From contig KV454011.1 in the NCBI GenBank assembly GCA_001661245.1, forward strand, positions 348,108 to 412,107: DNA of 64,000 nt, given 5' to 3'. Below the pieces are notes generated by a model. The model searched no databases. It worked only from the letters and a program-made list of their open reading frames with translations, and had not been told where the DNA came from. Made by a program: the position numbers and the translations under genes. This DNA comes from Pachysolen tannophilus NRRL Y-2460. Lineage: Eukaryota > Ascomycota > Pichiomycetes > Alaninales > Pachysolenaceae. Of this stretch, positions 18,155 through 27,430 are shown piece by piece. How positions within the stretch are numbered: the first letter of the stretch is position 1; every line of letters starts with the position of its first letter.

Positions 18155-19903
18155 TCAATTATTTTTTCCTGAAATTTCCGCCATTAACTCTACAATAGCT
18201 TCTACATTTTCCAGCTTCATTGCACAACAAGGTGCTAATTTACATTTTAATTGCAACTCATTAGCAGTAAAATTTTGTAAAGCTTTGAAATTTTTTTCAG
18301 ATCCTTCTAAATCTGCTTTTGTGCCGACAATTAAAATTCTCTTACCTTCTAATCTTTTTGGTCCTAATTCTTTAAGTAAAATTTTCAAATCCAGTATTGG
18401 ATCATTTTCCAACGATATCACGAAAACTAATCCACCAGACCTTTCAATATGTCTTAAAAATTTCAATCCTAAACCTTTATCCAATGAAGCCTCTTCAATT
18501 ATTCCAGGAATATCTGCTACAGTAAAAGAATTTTTATATACCAAGCTTTTGGAAACAATTGTCCCTATAATTGGTTGTAATGTAGTAAATTTCCAGTGTC
18601 CAACTTTAGAACGTTTATTAGATATCGCATTCAATAAAGTAGACTTACCAGAATTTGGTAATCCTACTAATCCTAAGTCTGCTAATAATTTCAACTCAAA
18701 TAAGAAATTAGCTTCAATAGAATTTCTGCCCATCTTTGCAAATCTAGGGTTTCTTATATCTGGAGTTAAAAAATGCATATTACCCATACCACCCCTTCCT
18801 CCTCTCAAAAGCAAAACAGGTTCTTTTGTAGGCTTAGAAAGATCGATGCCTTCCAAGGGGAAAATATCATTGACTAATTCATCATTGTATTGTTCTTGAT
18901 CGTATACTTTTATCTTTTTCAGTAATTTTTGGAAAAAATCTCTTGTAAGATGATATTCTTCATCTTTATCTTTAAATAGCCATCCTTTCCCAACCTCATA
19001 ACTCTTTCTGAAAAATTGGATAAATCTAGGTCTGACATCTCCTCTAAAACTTCCAATACACTTGGCAACCACTGCAGCTTGCTTTGCTGTAAAACTTAGT
19101 TGTTTTAAACGATTAATATCGGGATACCATTTAATAACTGTCCCAACAGGTACAGTTATAATTACATCATCCCCATTTTTCCCATCTAGTTGATTTTTTT
19201 GCCCACTAGAACCATCTCCAGCAACATACTTTGTTTTCAATTTATGTAAAGAATTTATTCCTTCAACGGCCTGAACATAAATGTTACCACCACTACCACC
19301 ATCCCCTCCATTAGGTGGACCTCTTGATCTGTTTGCTTCTCTCAAAAATGACACAGCACCATTACCACCTTTCCCAGATCTCATCTTTATAAATTTCAAA
19401 TCTTGGAAAGTCTTATTTTGAGTATTACCAAACAGTAACGATGGAGTCAAGAAATCTGATGACTGCATTGCAATCTTAAAATAAGGAGAACTAGATGATT
19501 TTGGTGTTGATAAAACTTTATATGCCAGATCCAACTTATCAGTATCATCAACTTCGTCTAATTCATATTCAATGGTTCCATTAACAATTCCTTGATATTG
19601 TTCCTCTTCTTCTTCAATAATATAGTATGTTTCATTTTCGTCCCCTTTACGATCCAAATTAGACCTATCTATTTTCAAAGAATTCCTACCCAACTTCCTG
19701 AGCCAGTCATTATTTTCTTCCAAAGTTGGAGCATTATCGGGCAGTTCTAATATATCTTCATCTTTATATTGAAATAATCGCACCCTACTAGTGGTGAAAA
19801 ATTTGGGATAGTAACTGTTCAAACAATTCAACCCATTAAAATGCGGCATAAACCGTAATGACAACAGAAATCTGCCGTACGCAGATGGCTTATATTTAAT
19901 CAT
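18155..19903 (-). CDS. MTG2: Mitochondrial Obg-family GTPase Mtg2
   Basis: The 582-residue protein carries an N-terminal mitochondrial-type presequence (Arg/Lys/Ser/Phe-rich, few acids in the first 45 residues), an Obg fold (about 172-405, FIKMRSGKGGNGAVSFLRE and the glycine-rich GGDGGSGGNIY loop), and a GTPase domain with Walker A GLPNSGKST (414-422), the G3 motif DIPG (464-467) and a G4 motif TKAD. Mtg2 acts in assembly of the mitochondrial large ribosomal subunit on the inner membrane. The protein is longer than the Saccharomyces form (518) because of an acidic linker at 60-135 and an insert within the Obg domain around 300-355. The upstream region contains a PAC-like and an RRPE-like site. 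Confidence 0.95.
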   Translation of the reverse strand: MIKYKPSAYGRFLLSLRFMPHFNGLNCLNSYYPKFFTTSRVRLFQYKDEDILELPDNAPTLEENNDWLRKLGRNSLKIDRSNLDRKGDENETYYIIEEEEEQYQGIVNGTIEYELDEVDDTDKLDLAYKVLSTPKSSSSPYFKIAMQSSDFLTPSLLFGNTQNKTFQDLKFIKMRSGKGGNGAVSFLREANRSRGPPNGGDGGSGGNIYVQAVEGINSLHKLKTKYVAGDGSSGQKNQLDGKNGDDVIITVPVGTVIKWYPDINRLKQLSFTAKQAAVVAKCIGSFRGDVRPRFIQFFRKSYEVGKGWLFKDKDEEYHLTRDFFQKLLKKIKVYDQEQYNDELVNDIFPLEGIDLSKPTKEPVLLLRGGRGGMGNMHFLTPDIRNPRFAKMGRNSIEANFLFELKLLADLGLVGLPNSGKSTLLNAISNKRSKVGHWKFTTLQPIIGTIVSKSLVYKNSFTVADIPGIIEEASLDKGLGLKFLRHIERSGGLVFVISLENDPILDLKILLKELGPKRLEGKRILIVGTKADLEGSEKNFKALQNFTANELQLKCKLAPCCAMKLENVEAIVELMAEISGKNN

Positions 19904-20017
19904 AAGTCATATATATATATATATATGAGAAATATCTGAAAAAAAAATGACCTCCTTAACACCTCAGTAAGTCCATAAATACCTCTCTGTATATATACTA
20001 AGTTTTGGTTAACGGTT

Positions 20018-20047
20018 AGCTCATCGTGGTTAAGTGAAAAATTTTGA
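20018..20047 (-). promoter_or_regulatory. PAC-like plus RRPE-like element upstream of MTG2
   Basis: On the minus strand ACGATGAGCT (20018-20027) matches the PAC consensus GCGATGAGMT at 9 of 10 positions, and TCAAAATTTTTCA (20035-20047) contains a full RRPE. They lie 115 to 145 bp before the MTG2 start. This is the same arrangement that drives cytosolic ribosome-biogenesis genes in Saccharomyces. Confidence 0.5.
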
Positions 20048-20090
20048 GGTACTAAAGATTTTTGTGTGAAAAAAAAAAAAAAAAATAGGA

Positions 20091-20162
20091 AGCTCGCACT
20101 CAGACTCGAACTAAGGACCAACAGATTTGCAATCTGCTGCGCTACCACTGCGCCATACGAGC
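20091..20162 (-). tRNA. tRNA-Cys (anticodon GCA)
   Basis: The 72-nt gene folds into a standard cloverleaf. The acceptor stem GCTCGTA pairs with TGCGAGC (one G-U pair), the discriminator is T, the A box is TGGCGCAGTGG, the anticodon is GCA in the loop TTGCAAA, and the B box is GTTCGAGTC. There is no intron. The sequence is nearly identical to Saccharomyces tRNA-Cys as I remember it. An oligo-T tract of about 16 lies a few bases downstream as the RNA polymerase III terminator. No other tRNA was found in the window; in particular there is no tRNA reading CUG. Confidence 0.97.
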
Positions 20163-20369
20163 TTACACATTAACAGGCTGCGGCAGATTGTTGGACTTGA
20201 TGTTCCTTGAGAGGAAAAATAAAGATGAGTTTACAAAGTAACTAGTAATTTATCATTTTTACTATTAAGTTAGTAACTGAAGTTCAATCGAATGTCTAAT
20301 TTACAATGTTATTACTTTATTATCCTAAATATCATATTTATCCTTTTAAAAAATGGAAACCAGTACCAA

Positions 20370-21710
20370 TCAATCAATATTGTACACTAATTTTTTCTTG
20401 TTCATGCAGGACTCGCTAAATCCTAGTTTAGTCCAATCTCTATGGTTATTAGGTCTATATAAAACTGGTGGTTTGCAAGCTTGCAGCATAACTCTATTTA
20501 ATTCTTCGTTATCATTTGTCTCGGTAAGTTGAGTAGCATCGAGGCTAAATTGTTTCGAGCTCATTTCGTATTCTTTCATGATCCATTTTAATAAATTCAC
20601 AGAAGTGATTCTATCGTAAGGGCAAATTGTTATAGGTTGACTTATCACTATGTTATTATTTTTACCTGCCATTTTGATTTTGATAACTAATTCATAATAA
20701 ATTGAAAACAATTTACCAATTGAAGTGAAACCTTGACTATCATGAGAAATAGGTGTTCCTGAGTGAATATCGTTTATAATTTTTGATGGAAGAATTTCAA
20801 AATTCGAAGAAGGTTCATTTAAATTTAATTTTGAAGTAATTGGTGTTGTTGACATTTCCAACATGTTGTTTTCCATGGGACAAACCAATGATAACTGCGT
20901 TGCAAAACCTTGAGAAGGTATAACTAGATCTTCAAAATCTTGAATTTCGGAAATTAATGTCAGCTCCTGGTTATGTAATCCACCTTCATGACATTCCAAT
21001 ATCTCTTTTAATTCAACTGTGATTTTTTTTAACTTGAGTTTTTTCAGCTTTTTCAAAATAGAATCTGGTCCTGGATTAATCGTACAAATTTTCAAATATA
21101 TTATCAAATCATCTTTTGGGCCTATACTTAAATTAGGAATTGAATACTCACATAGTACTTGAGTACTAGTACTATCAACTGTTCTTGTAATTGGCTCGTT
21201 AAACTGCCGATACAAAGGTAAAGTATCGTATTTTTTAATTTGAATTGGGAACTTAACTGTCACCACTTCTAAATTGTTACTGTTGGTCTTTGAGTGATAA
21301 GTAATTAAAGCAGATAAATTATGCTGATTTGACAGATCCCATCTTGGAAACCTACTAGAAGATATAATATCTTTACCTAATGAAATTATAAAGGGTAAAT
21401 CCATACCCAAAATTTCTTCATTCATATTTGAAGATCCAGCAACAGAAGAATAATGAAGATTTTCATACATTCGATAAGTTCTTGAAGCATCATTCGACCC
21501 TAATTTTGATGATGAAGGAACAGCAACGTGTTGTATAGTATTCAATTGCAAAATAATTGTGTGTATTCTAAATGGTACTGTTCCATTTCTTGACCTGATT
21601 TCTAGAACACCTTCTAATCGAGGAAAAGTCTTTGGAACACCAGGAGAACCTCTCACTATAGGTTTATTCGAAGGCCTTAATCCAGCTGTAAACGGCAGCA
21701 AGACAGGCAT
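20370..21710 (-). CDS. Arrestin-like fungal protein (Spo23-like?)
   Basis: The 446-residue protein begins MPVLLPFTAGLRPSNKPIV and continues with a GSPGVPKTFPRLEGVLEI segment, followed by alternating strands typical of an arrestin fold: FRIHTIILQLNTIQHV, then KFPIQIKKYDTLPLYR. This suggests a fungal arrestin-related protein such as Spo23 or a relative. I do not see PPxY motifs for Rsp5 binding, so it does not look like a classical ART adaptor. No signal peptide or membrane helix is present. The start codon at 21710 is followed immediately by the conserved block, so it is probably right. The family call comes from pattern recognition only, and the specific orthologue is unknown. Confidence 0.6.
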   Translation of the reverse strand: MPVLLPFTAGLRPSNKPIVRGSPGVPKTFPRLEGVLEIRSRNGTVPFRIHTIILQLNTIQHVAVPSSSKLGSNDASRTYRMYENLHYSSVAGSSNMNEEILGMDLPFIISLGKDIISSSRFPRWDLSNQHNLSALITYHSKTNSNNLEVVTVKFPIQIKKYDTLPLYRQFNEPITRTVDSTSTQVLCEYSIPNLSIGPKDDLIIYLKICTINPGPDSILKKLKKLKLKKITVELKEILECHEGGLHNQELTLISEIQDFEDLVIPSQGFATQLSLVCPMENNMLEMSTTPITSKLNLNEPSSNFEILPSKIINDIHSGTPISHDSQGFTSIGKLFSIYYELVIKIKMAGKNNNIVISQPITICPYDRITSVNLLKWIMKEYEMSSKQFSLDATQLTETNDNEELNRVMLQACKPPVLYRPNNHRDWTKLGFSESCMNKKKLVYNID

Positions 21711-21990
21711 CTCTTCAAAGTAAAATACGTTTCCAGTCTATTGAATAAAATAAATTAAATAATAATAGCGATATATTGAGTATTATTGTTTTATTAAAAG
21801 CACGTAAACAGAAAAGATTAAAAATTTCGTGAAGATTACAACAAAGAAAACATTCGGAGTTAACTAAATAATACTAAATAGACGAAATGCTATTTAAACA
21901 AAAAGAAGAAGAAGAATTAAAAAATATTAAAGCCAAGAAGATGTTGAGAATAGTTAAATGTAATTAATTCGAGTGAAAAGTTATCTTGCT

Positions 21991-24300
21991 TTACAAATCG
22001 ATCAACGGAGCTTCCTCTTTTTTAGTCTCTTCTATTGAGGCAACAGAATTATTTTCTTGGTGAGATTGTTGGTCATATTGGTTCAAAGTATGAGTTGGTG
22101 CCAGAGGAAAAGTAAATTTTTGTTCACGAGGTCCTGAGGGAGAAACTGGCGGGTAAGATGGTTGCTGTGGATGTAGCGACTGCTGTGGCTCAAGTTGTAA
22201 ATGTTGCTGTTCAGGTAAATTATAGTCCGGTTCACTTGGCATCAATGGATACGAACCTTGGAACTGATGTTGCACCGGAGAGTTATAACTTGTCTTCGGA
22301 GATGAATAGCTTGAAAGTGGCTCGATTGAGTTACCTTTGTTAATTGGTACTGCTGCTGGAATTTCTAGTTGCTGCTGTGACATTGGTGGTTCTTGAACGG
22401 AATGAGAAATTGTAGGCCGTGGTGAATACATCAGAGGCAGCTGTTGCTGCAAAGGCAGCGACAACTCTTCCGAGTTGGGAGGATAAGAAGAAACTTGATT
22501 GAACTGCGGCAGAAATTCTGGTTGTTCCTGATAAGGTGACGAAATTTGGTTTTGCTGCTGTTGCTCTTGCTGTTGCTGCTGTTGCCTTTGTTGAGGTAGT
22601 GGTTCTGAAACTTGGTAGGGGGAAGACTGCTCTAGATACTCTACTGGATGCTGAACTTGTGAAATTTGATCTTGAAATGAAGTTTGAAGTTGCCCATTTT
22701 GTTGTGAGTTTATGGAATTGTACTGTTGTCGTGGTGGTAATCGCGTTTCAGAATCATAACTAGGGTAATAACTTCTTTCATCACCGTATGGCAGTTGCTG
22801 GGGCTGTAATTGCTGCTGCTGCTCCTGATCTTGTTGTTGATATCCAAAGTTATTAGAATAACCTTTATCAGATACTGTATGCTTTTCATAAATATGAGCT
22901 AATCTCAGTTCTAGTAAGCTATCATATAATCTCATAATAGTACCAATTTTGGAATGCATATCTACAAATTTGTCATTTTTTGTAATGGAATCGGCCAATG
23001 CTTTATTCAACTTCGGCCTCAAGGTTGTTAAATTGTTATGCAAAGTCTGCAATTGTTGATCCTGATAAATGGTTCCTGGTGGTTGTGTCTTGATACGATC
23101 TACCAAATTTGAAAAAAGATGGATATTTTCTTCTTCTGCAATATTTAACCCTGGTAAATCCATCATTTGCAGAGGTAACTTGGTGGAAGAAGGATTAGAA
23201 AATGAAGCACTTGGTGCCTGACCAACAAAGACATTACTGGGATGTCTGCTACTATTGACATTATTATTATTATTATCATTACTTGTCTTGGGGAAGAAAT
23301 TAGCATAAGGACTATCTTCTTCATCATGAACCACTTTCGGTGCATCTTGTGGAGCTTGAAAATCTTTTAAACTAGCCTCTATTGCTCTTTTCATTTCTTC
23401 ATCTTCTTCACCTTCAGCGTTGGAACTTCTCATTGGCAACAGAGCACTCGTGGGAGCGGAAGGTGTGTATTTAGCACTTTCTTTCAAAGATAATTCAATG
23501 GCTTTTTTCAAATCATCATCCATTTCTTCATCATTCTTATTAAAACTTGTAGTATTTGTATTATGGGAATGTTTTGAACTATGATGTTTACGCTTATCTT
23601 TCTTTGACTTGTGTTGATCATAACAATTATCACAAACTCTCACTGGTATTGTTATACCTAATTCTGGTAAAGTACAACTTTTTGAAGAATGTTGTCCACA
23701 AAAAACCCCGCCACATGATCTACAATGATGTTTCCTATTTATCAAAGTGAACAAATTGGAACAAATCATACAAGCATCAGAATCCAACCATTCAGGTGCA
23801 ACTTTTGACTCTATAAAATTTTCATTGAACTCTGCATTGTAAACTGATGGAAATTTAAAACCTTCTCTTGATAAACTTTCATAAATTGTAGTAACATATA
23901 TTAATTTTTGATTCTTACTAAATAACAATGACCAATTTTGAATAAACTCTAATATTATATTCTTAACTTCATCATTTAAATTTTTATTATGAAGCATTAA
24001 TACAATTGAATCCAAAAACTCTTTTGATGATATTTCAACAACAAAGTGTTCGCCACCATTTTTAATACAAAAATCAATTAATTTCAAACAAGATTTTTGA
24101 ACATTTGGATTCTTTGTATTTAAAAGTCTTTTCTTCAAAGATCTCATTGCATCTCTTGGTAGCACTTGCTTCGATCTAATCAAGTCACTAATCTCTAAAC
24201 ATTTCAGTAAATCTACTTCACCATTCGGAATCGACTCTGATGTGGCCTCTACTACATTCTCATCTATCTGAATAGATGAAGATGAATTAAACCATGACAT
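21991..24300 (-). CDS. VPS27: ESCRT-0 subunit Vps27 (Hrs)
   Basis: The 769-residue protein has, in order, a VHS domain (about 8-150), an FYVE zinc finger (171-229, with the RKHHCR phosphoinositide-binding motif at 189-194), a first UIM (DDLKKAIELSLKESA, about 261-277), a PSAP late-domain motif for Vps23 (280-283), a second UIM (EEMKRAIEASLKDF, about 300-315), a helical GAT-like core (about 385-480) and a long Gln/Pro/Ser-rich tail. The tail ends in the clathrin box LIDL at the very C-terminus. It sorts ubiquitinated cargo on endosomes with Hse1. Saccharomyces Vps27 has 622 residues; the extra length is the polyglutamine-rich tail, encoded by CTG/CAA/CAG-rich DNA. Confidence 0.96.
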   Translation of the reverse strand: MSWFNSSSSIQIDENVVEATSESIPNGEVDLLKCLEISDLIRSKQVLPRDAMRSLKKRLLNTKNPNVQKSCLKLIDFCIKNGGEHFVVEISSKEFLDSIVLMLHNKNLNDEVKNIILEFIQNWSLLFSKNQKLIYVTTIYESLSREGFKFPSVYNAEFNENFIESKVAPEWLDSDACMICSNLFTLINRKHHCRSCGGVFCGQHSSKSCTLPELGITIPVRVCDNCYDQHKSKKDKRKHHSSKHSHNTNTTSFNKNDEEMDDDLKKAIELSLKESAKYTPSAPTSALLPMRSSNAEGEEDEEMKRAIEASLKDFQAPQDAPKVVHDEEDSPYANFFPKTSNDNNNNNVNSSRHPSNVFVGQAPSASFSNPSSTKLPLQMMDLPGLNIAEEENIHLFSNLVDRIKTQPPGTIYQDQQLQTLHNNLTTLRPKLNKALADSITKNDKFVDMHSKIGTIMRLYDSLLELRLAHIYEKHTVSDKGYSNNFGYQQQDQEQQQQLQPQQLPYGDERSYYPSYDSETRLPPRQQYNSINSQQNGQLQTSFQDQISQVQHPVEYLEQSSPYQVSEPLPQQRQQQQQQEQQQQNQISSPYQEQPEFLPQFNQVSSYPPNSEELSLPLQQQLPLMYSPRPTISHSVQEPPMSQQQLEIPAAVPINKGNSIEPLSSYSSPKTSYNSPVQHQFQGSYPLMPSEPDYNLPEQQHLQLEPQQSLHPQQPSYPPVSPSGPREQKFTFPLAPTHTLNQYDQQSHQENNSVASIEETKKEEAPLIDL

Positions 24301-24598
24301 ATTCTTTATGGGAAACTATTAAAGAGCTATTAATCGATTAAGCTCTATATCGAATCCTAATACTTAGAACTGTACTTTATAATTTTGATATATTAATTCT
24401 AGTAAAATAAAATAATATCAATAAACTAAAAATTTCTTTAGCACTTTAATTTTTATATTTTTTATTTTTTTAATCATCATATTAATATTTTTTATACTAT
24501 ACATTATAATAGATACATGATAAAAATTCTATTTACAAACAAACAAACAAACAAACAATTTCTCTTTGAGTATAGATCATAATAGACGAGGATATAGG

Positions 24599-25750
24599 CT
24601 AATTTGCTTGTTCAATGTTTTCTTGGGTATTTTTTTGAATCCAATTTTTGGTACTAGGAAATAATGTTTTGACTTTTAAAATTATTTCTTCATCATTATC
24701 TGCGTTATTACATAATTTTTTTAAATCTTCTTTATCATTTAAGATTAATGAAAAAGTTTCTTTTTCAAATTTATTGATTAATTCTTGATTATTGATAAAT
24801 TTTTGGAAATCTGAATCATTTTTCATTAAAATTTCTTTAATTGGAACTTGTATTGATTCTGGTTGATAATACCTAAAATCATATTTTTGTAAATAATAAA
24901 CTAGATAATGTTTTTTAATTATTTGAAGATTTTGTTTTAAAATCTCTAAAAATTTTTTAAAATGTTTAAGACCTCTTATTGATATTTTAAATTCATCACA
25001 ATTATGTAATGAAACCAGAGTAAATTCTTCATTATCAATAGTCTTTATTGGCATATTATTTTTTTTCAAAAATTCTTTTGTAGTAGTTTTATTTGTTAAT
25101 TTTAAAATATTCTTTGTGAATCTTTTAGGTAAAAGAAATTCACATTTAAATCTTGGATTTTCATTTGTCAAGTCTTGATATATAGTTGACATTATATTAT
25201 AAATAGAATCAATTTTACCATAAATTGTTAAAACTCTAAAATTCACTAAAGGTTTCCCTTGAGGGAAATCTAATTGACAATTAACATATTTAGATTGAAA
25301 TTTTGATAAATTTTCCTCTACATATGAAGAAAACTGAATAGGTATAATACACCTCAAAGATATTTCTCCAGGAACTAAATTCACAGTATGTTTTGTCAAA
25401 TTATTAAATGGGAAAATTAAGTATTTATTTGGTAAAAGATCAGGAACTAATAATGTAATTTCATTTTTTTCAGAAATTTGATCATCATTAAGTCTTGGAA
25501 CAAAATTTTCCCTTTTCTTAAACACACTATCAACCTCTCCTCCACTAATCGAATTACCTTTTAACTGTTTATCTTCATTCAATTTTATTTCAACACCTTG
25601 AAAATCATTTGCTTGAAACCTTGATGATGAAAATTCTTTAGTACAATTCAAAACTACCTTAAAACTAGAAACATGAAATCTAGAAACATTTGAAGCAAAA
25701 ATTCTTTTACTAACTGAAACTGAAAAGATTCCACTTGCTTGCCTTAACAT
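24599..25750 (-). CDS. Unassigned protein, probably mitochondrial
   Basis: I do not recognise this 383-residue protein. The first 45 residues are rich in Arg, Lys and Ser, lack acidic residues almost entirely before residue 39, and can form an amphipathic helix, which fits a mitochondrial presequence. The rest is soluble, Lys/Asn-rich and without a membrane helix, zinc ligands or a nucleotide-binding motif that I can see. The most conserved-looking stretch is at about 215-305 (SIRGLKHFKKFLEILK and LVYYLQKYDFRYYQPESIQV). A clean start and a complete frame in AT-rich DNA indicate a real gene. A mitochondrial ribosome or gene-expression factor would be a guess. Confidence 0.75.
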   Translation of the reverse strand: MLRQASGIFSVSVSKRIFASNVSRFHVSSFKVVLNCTKEFSSSRFQANDFQGVEIKLNEDKQLKGNSISGGEVDSVFKKRENFVPRLNDDQISEKNEITLLVPDLLPNKYLIFPFNNLTKHTVNLVPGEISLRCIIPIQFSSYVEENLSKFQSKYVNCQLDFPQGKPLVNFRVLTIYGKIDSIYNIMSTIYQDLTNENPRFKCEFLLPKRFTKNILKLTNKTTTKEFLKKNNMPIKTIDNEEFTLVSLHNCDEFKISIRGLKHFKKFLEILKQNLQIIKKHYLVYYLQKYDFRYYQPESIQVPIKEILMKNDSDFQKFINNQELINKFEKETFSLILNDKEDLKKLCNNADNDEEIILKVKTLFPSTKNWIQKNTQENIEQAN

Positions 25751-26084
25751 CTTTTAAAATCTCAATTGGAAACTATAATGCTATTTATAAAAAACAACTA
25801 AACAACTAATAGTCAACTCTTCTCTTGATCTAGCAAAAAGAAAAGAAAAGGGAAAAAAATTTTACATACATTTAATTACATTAGATTGAAATAGCTTTAA
25901 AAAAATTCTATTAAAACCATAAAAAGACAAATTACTTTATTAGGAAATCTTATTGTTTTTTTTTCAGCTACAATTAGAACAACAACAAGACAACTACAAT
26001 AAGACGACTAGAGTAATTTGGCATATTTGATAGAAAAAAGTATATATTTAGTTAAAAAAATAAAATTAAATAAAATTCAAGTAA
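25751..26084. other. Intergenic, no recognisable element
   Basis: These 334 bp lie between the 5' end of the unassigned mitochondrial-type gene and the 3' end of the aldo-keto reductase gene. They are A/T-rich with short homopolymers. I see no RNA gene or motif. Confidence 0.6.
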
Positions 26085-27062
26085 TCAATTCATCAAGAAA
26101 GATTCAAGTTTTTCATTGTATCTTAAACCTTTAACGGTGAAACTGTCAAGAAACTTATTGATTTTTTCAAATTCTTCATCTGAAAGTTCAACATGTTTTA
26201 AATTCTCAAGGACTCTAGATGGCTTAGAGGTACCTGGAATTGGAATAATACCAGGGAATTTTTCAATCCAAGCTAAGGCCAATTGACTTAAAGAAATTTT
26301 CTTTGCAGCAGCAATTGGTTCTAAGAAATGAACAATTTTTAAATTGTTATTAAAAGCTTCTTCATCAACAAATCTATCCAAATGAACAATTTTTCTAATG
26401 TCTGTTTCTGGGATATCATTAAGATTTTTGAGAGAACCTGTCAAGAAACCTTTACCCAATGGAGAGTAAGCAAGAATTGGAATACCTAAAGAATAACAAG
26501 TTTTATAAACATCTGTTTGAATGATTTCTCTTGCCCAAAGTGAAAATTCCAATTCAACAGCAGATAATGGATGAACTTTATGAGCTCTCTTAATAGTTTC
26601 AGCTTTTGATTCAGAAAGAGCAATACCACCAACTTTACCCAGATCAATAAATTCTTTAATATAAGAAATAGTTTCTTCAATTGGAACGTTAACATCAATT
26701 CTAGCACATTCAAAAATATCAATAAAATCAATATATTTTAAAATATTATTGATTGAAGCTGAAATAGCTTCTTTTGAACTATCTGGTTGCATAGTCTTAA
26801 TATTAAAAGCACCTTTAATACAAAGTTTAACTTTTTGCCTCAATTCCGGATACTTGGCGAAAAAATCTTGTAACAAAATCAAATTCAGCTCAATTGGATC
26901 AATACCATAGAATTCACCACTATCAATCAAATCAACACCATTATTAACAGCAGTCAATAAAGTTTCGAAACTTTGTTCTCTTGGTGGTGGAGCACCAGTC
27001 CAAGTCAAACCCAAAGCACCAAAACCAACCTTGGAATTAAACTTAACAACACCTGAAGTCAT
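26085..27062 (-). CDS. Aldo-keto reductase, pyridoxal reductase type (AKR8-like)
   Basis: The 325-residue protein is an NADPH-dependent aldo-keto reductase closest in pattern to S. pombe pyridoxal reductase and Saccharomyces YPR127W: VGFGALGLTWTGAPPP at the start, FETLLTAVNNGVDLIDSGEFYG, and ECARIDVNVPIEETI. Catalytic residues visible are Asp47, Tyr52 and Lys83; the usual fourth residue (His) is in the ECARID segment typical of this subgroup, where it is not His. The C-terminal PIPGTSKPSRVLENL segment is the cofactor-binding loop. The expected reaction is pyridoxal to pyridoxine in vitamin B6 salvage, though substrate range is not visible in sequence. Codon 141 is CTG in the FID-x-GKVGGIALSE motif, where relatives usually have Ala or Glu. 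Confidence 0.88.
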   Translation of the reverse strand: MTSGVVKFNSKVGFGALGLTWTGAPPPREQSFETLLTAVNNGVDLIDSGEFYGIDPIELNLILLQDFFAKYPELRQKVKLCIKGAFNIKTMQPDSSKEAISASINNILKYIDFIDIFECARIDVNVPIEETISYIKEFIDLGKVGGIALSESKAETIKRAHKVHPLSAVELEFSLWAREIIQTDVYKTCYSLGIPILAYSPLGKGFLTGSLKNLNDIPETDIRKIVHLDRFVDEEAFNNNLKIVHFLEPIAAAKKISLSQLALAWIEKFPGIIPIPGTSKPSRVLENLKHVELSDEEFEKINKFLDSFTVKGLRYNEKLESFLMN

Positions 27063-27430
27063 CTTTGTAGGTCAAAAAAGAATATATTAAAAAAAAAAGA
27101 AACTTTTCAAAAATAATCAATTGTTATTATAATTGCTAATTATTTTAACAACTTTAAATGTAGAACCAACCAAGACCGATTAAAACAATAGAGATACGGA
27201 TCCATATTTATAATGTTGTAAACCTGATTCTTGTATTCCCTTATCTCCAAAAAATCAACTCTTAAACTCTTGAACTTTTCAACTTTTCAACTTTTCTTTT
27301 ATTTACCAATGCTTTTTTATTTCCCCAAACGTACTTTACTAGTACTTTTTCAAGTACTAAAAAAAAAATTAAATGCGCTACTTGCGATGGAATCCGTATG
27401 CTCACCATGTAATCACCGCATAACGCTCAT
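27063..27430. other. Intergenic between aldo-keto reductase promoter and elongin C last exon
   Basis: These 368 bp include three tandem AACTTTTC units near 27270-27295, a perfect 7-bp hairpin TAGTACT-TTTTCA-AGTACTA at 27341-27360, and a TTAAATGCGC motif at 27369-27378 whose inverse recurs in the ELC1 intron and the ORC5 promoter. A short open frame here is not convincing. Confidence 0.5.

Larger units (their letters stand above)
19904..20369. other. Intergenic region with tRNA-Cys, MTG2 promoter and arrestin-gene 3' end
   Basis: Apart from the tRNA gene, this stretch holds a (TA)n run at 19910-19926 next to the MTG2 start, the PAC/RRPE-like pair at 20018-20047, and the oligo-T terminator of the tRNA (A tract at 20070-20085 on the plus strand). 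The part right of the tRNA shows nothing recognisable. Confidence 0.7.
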
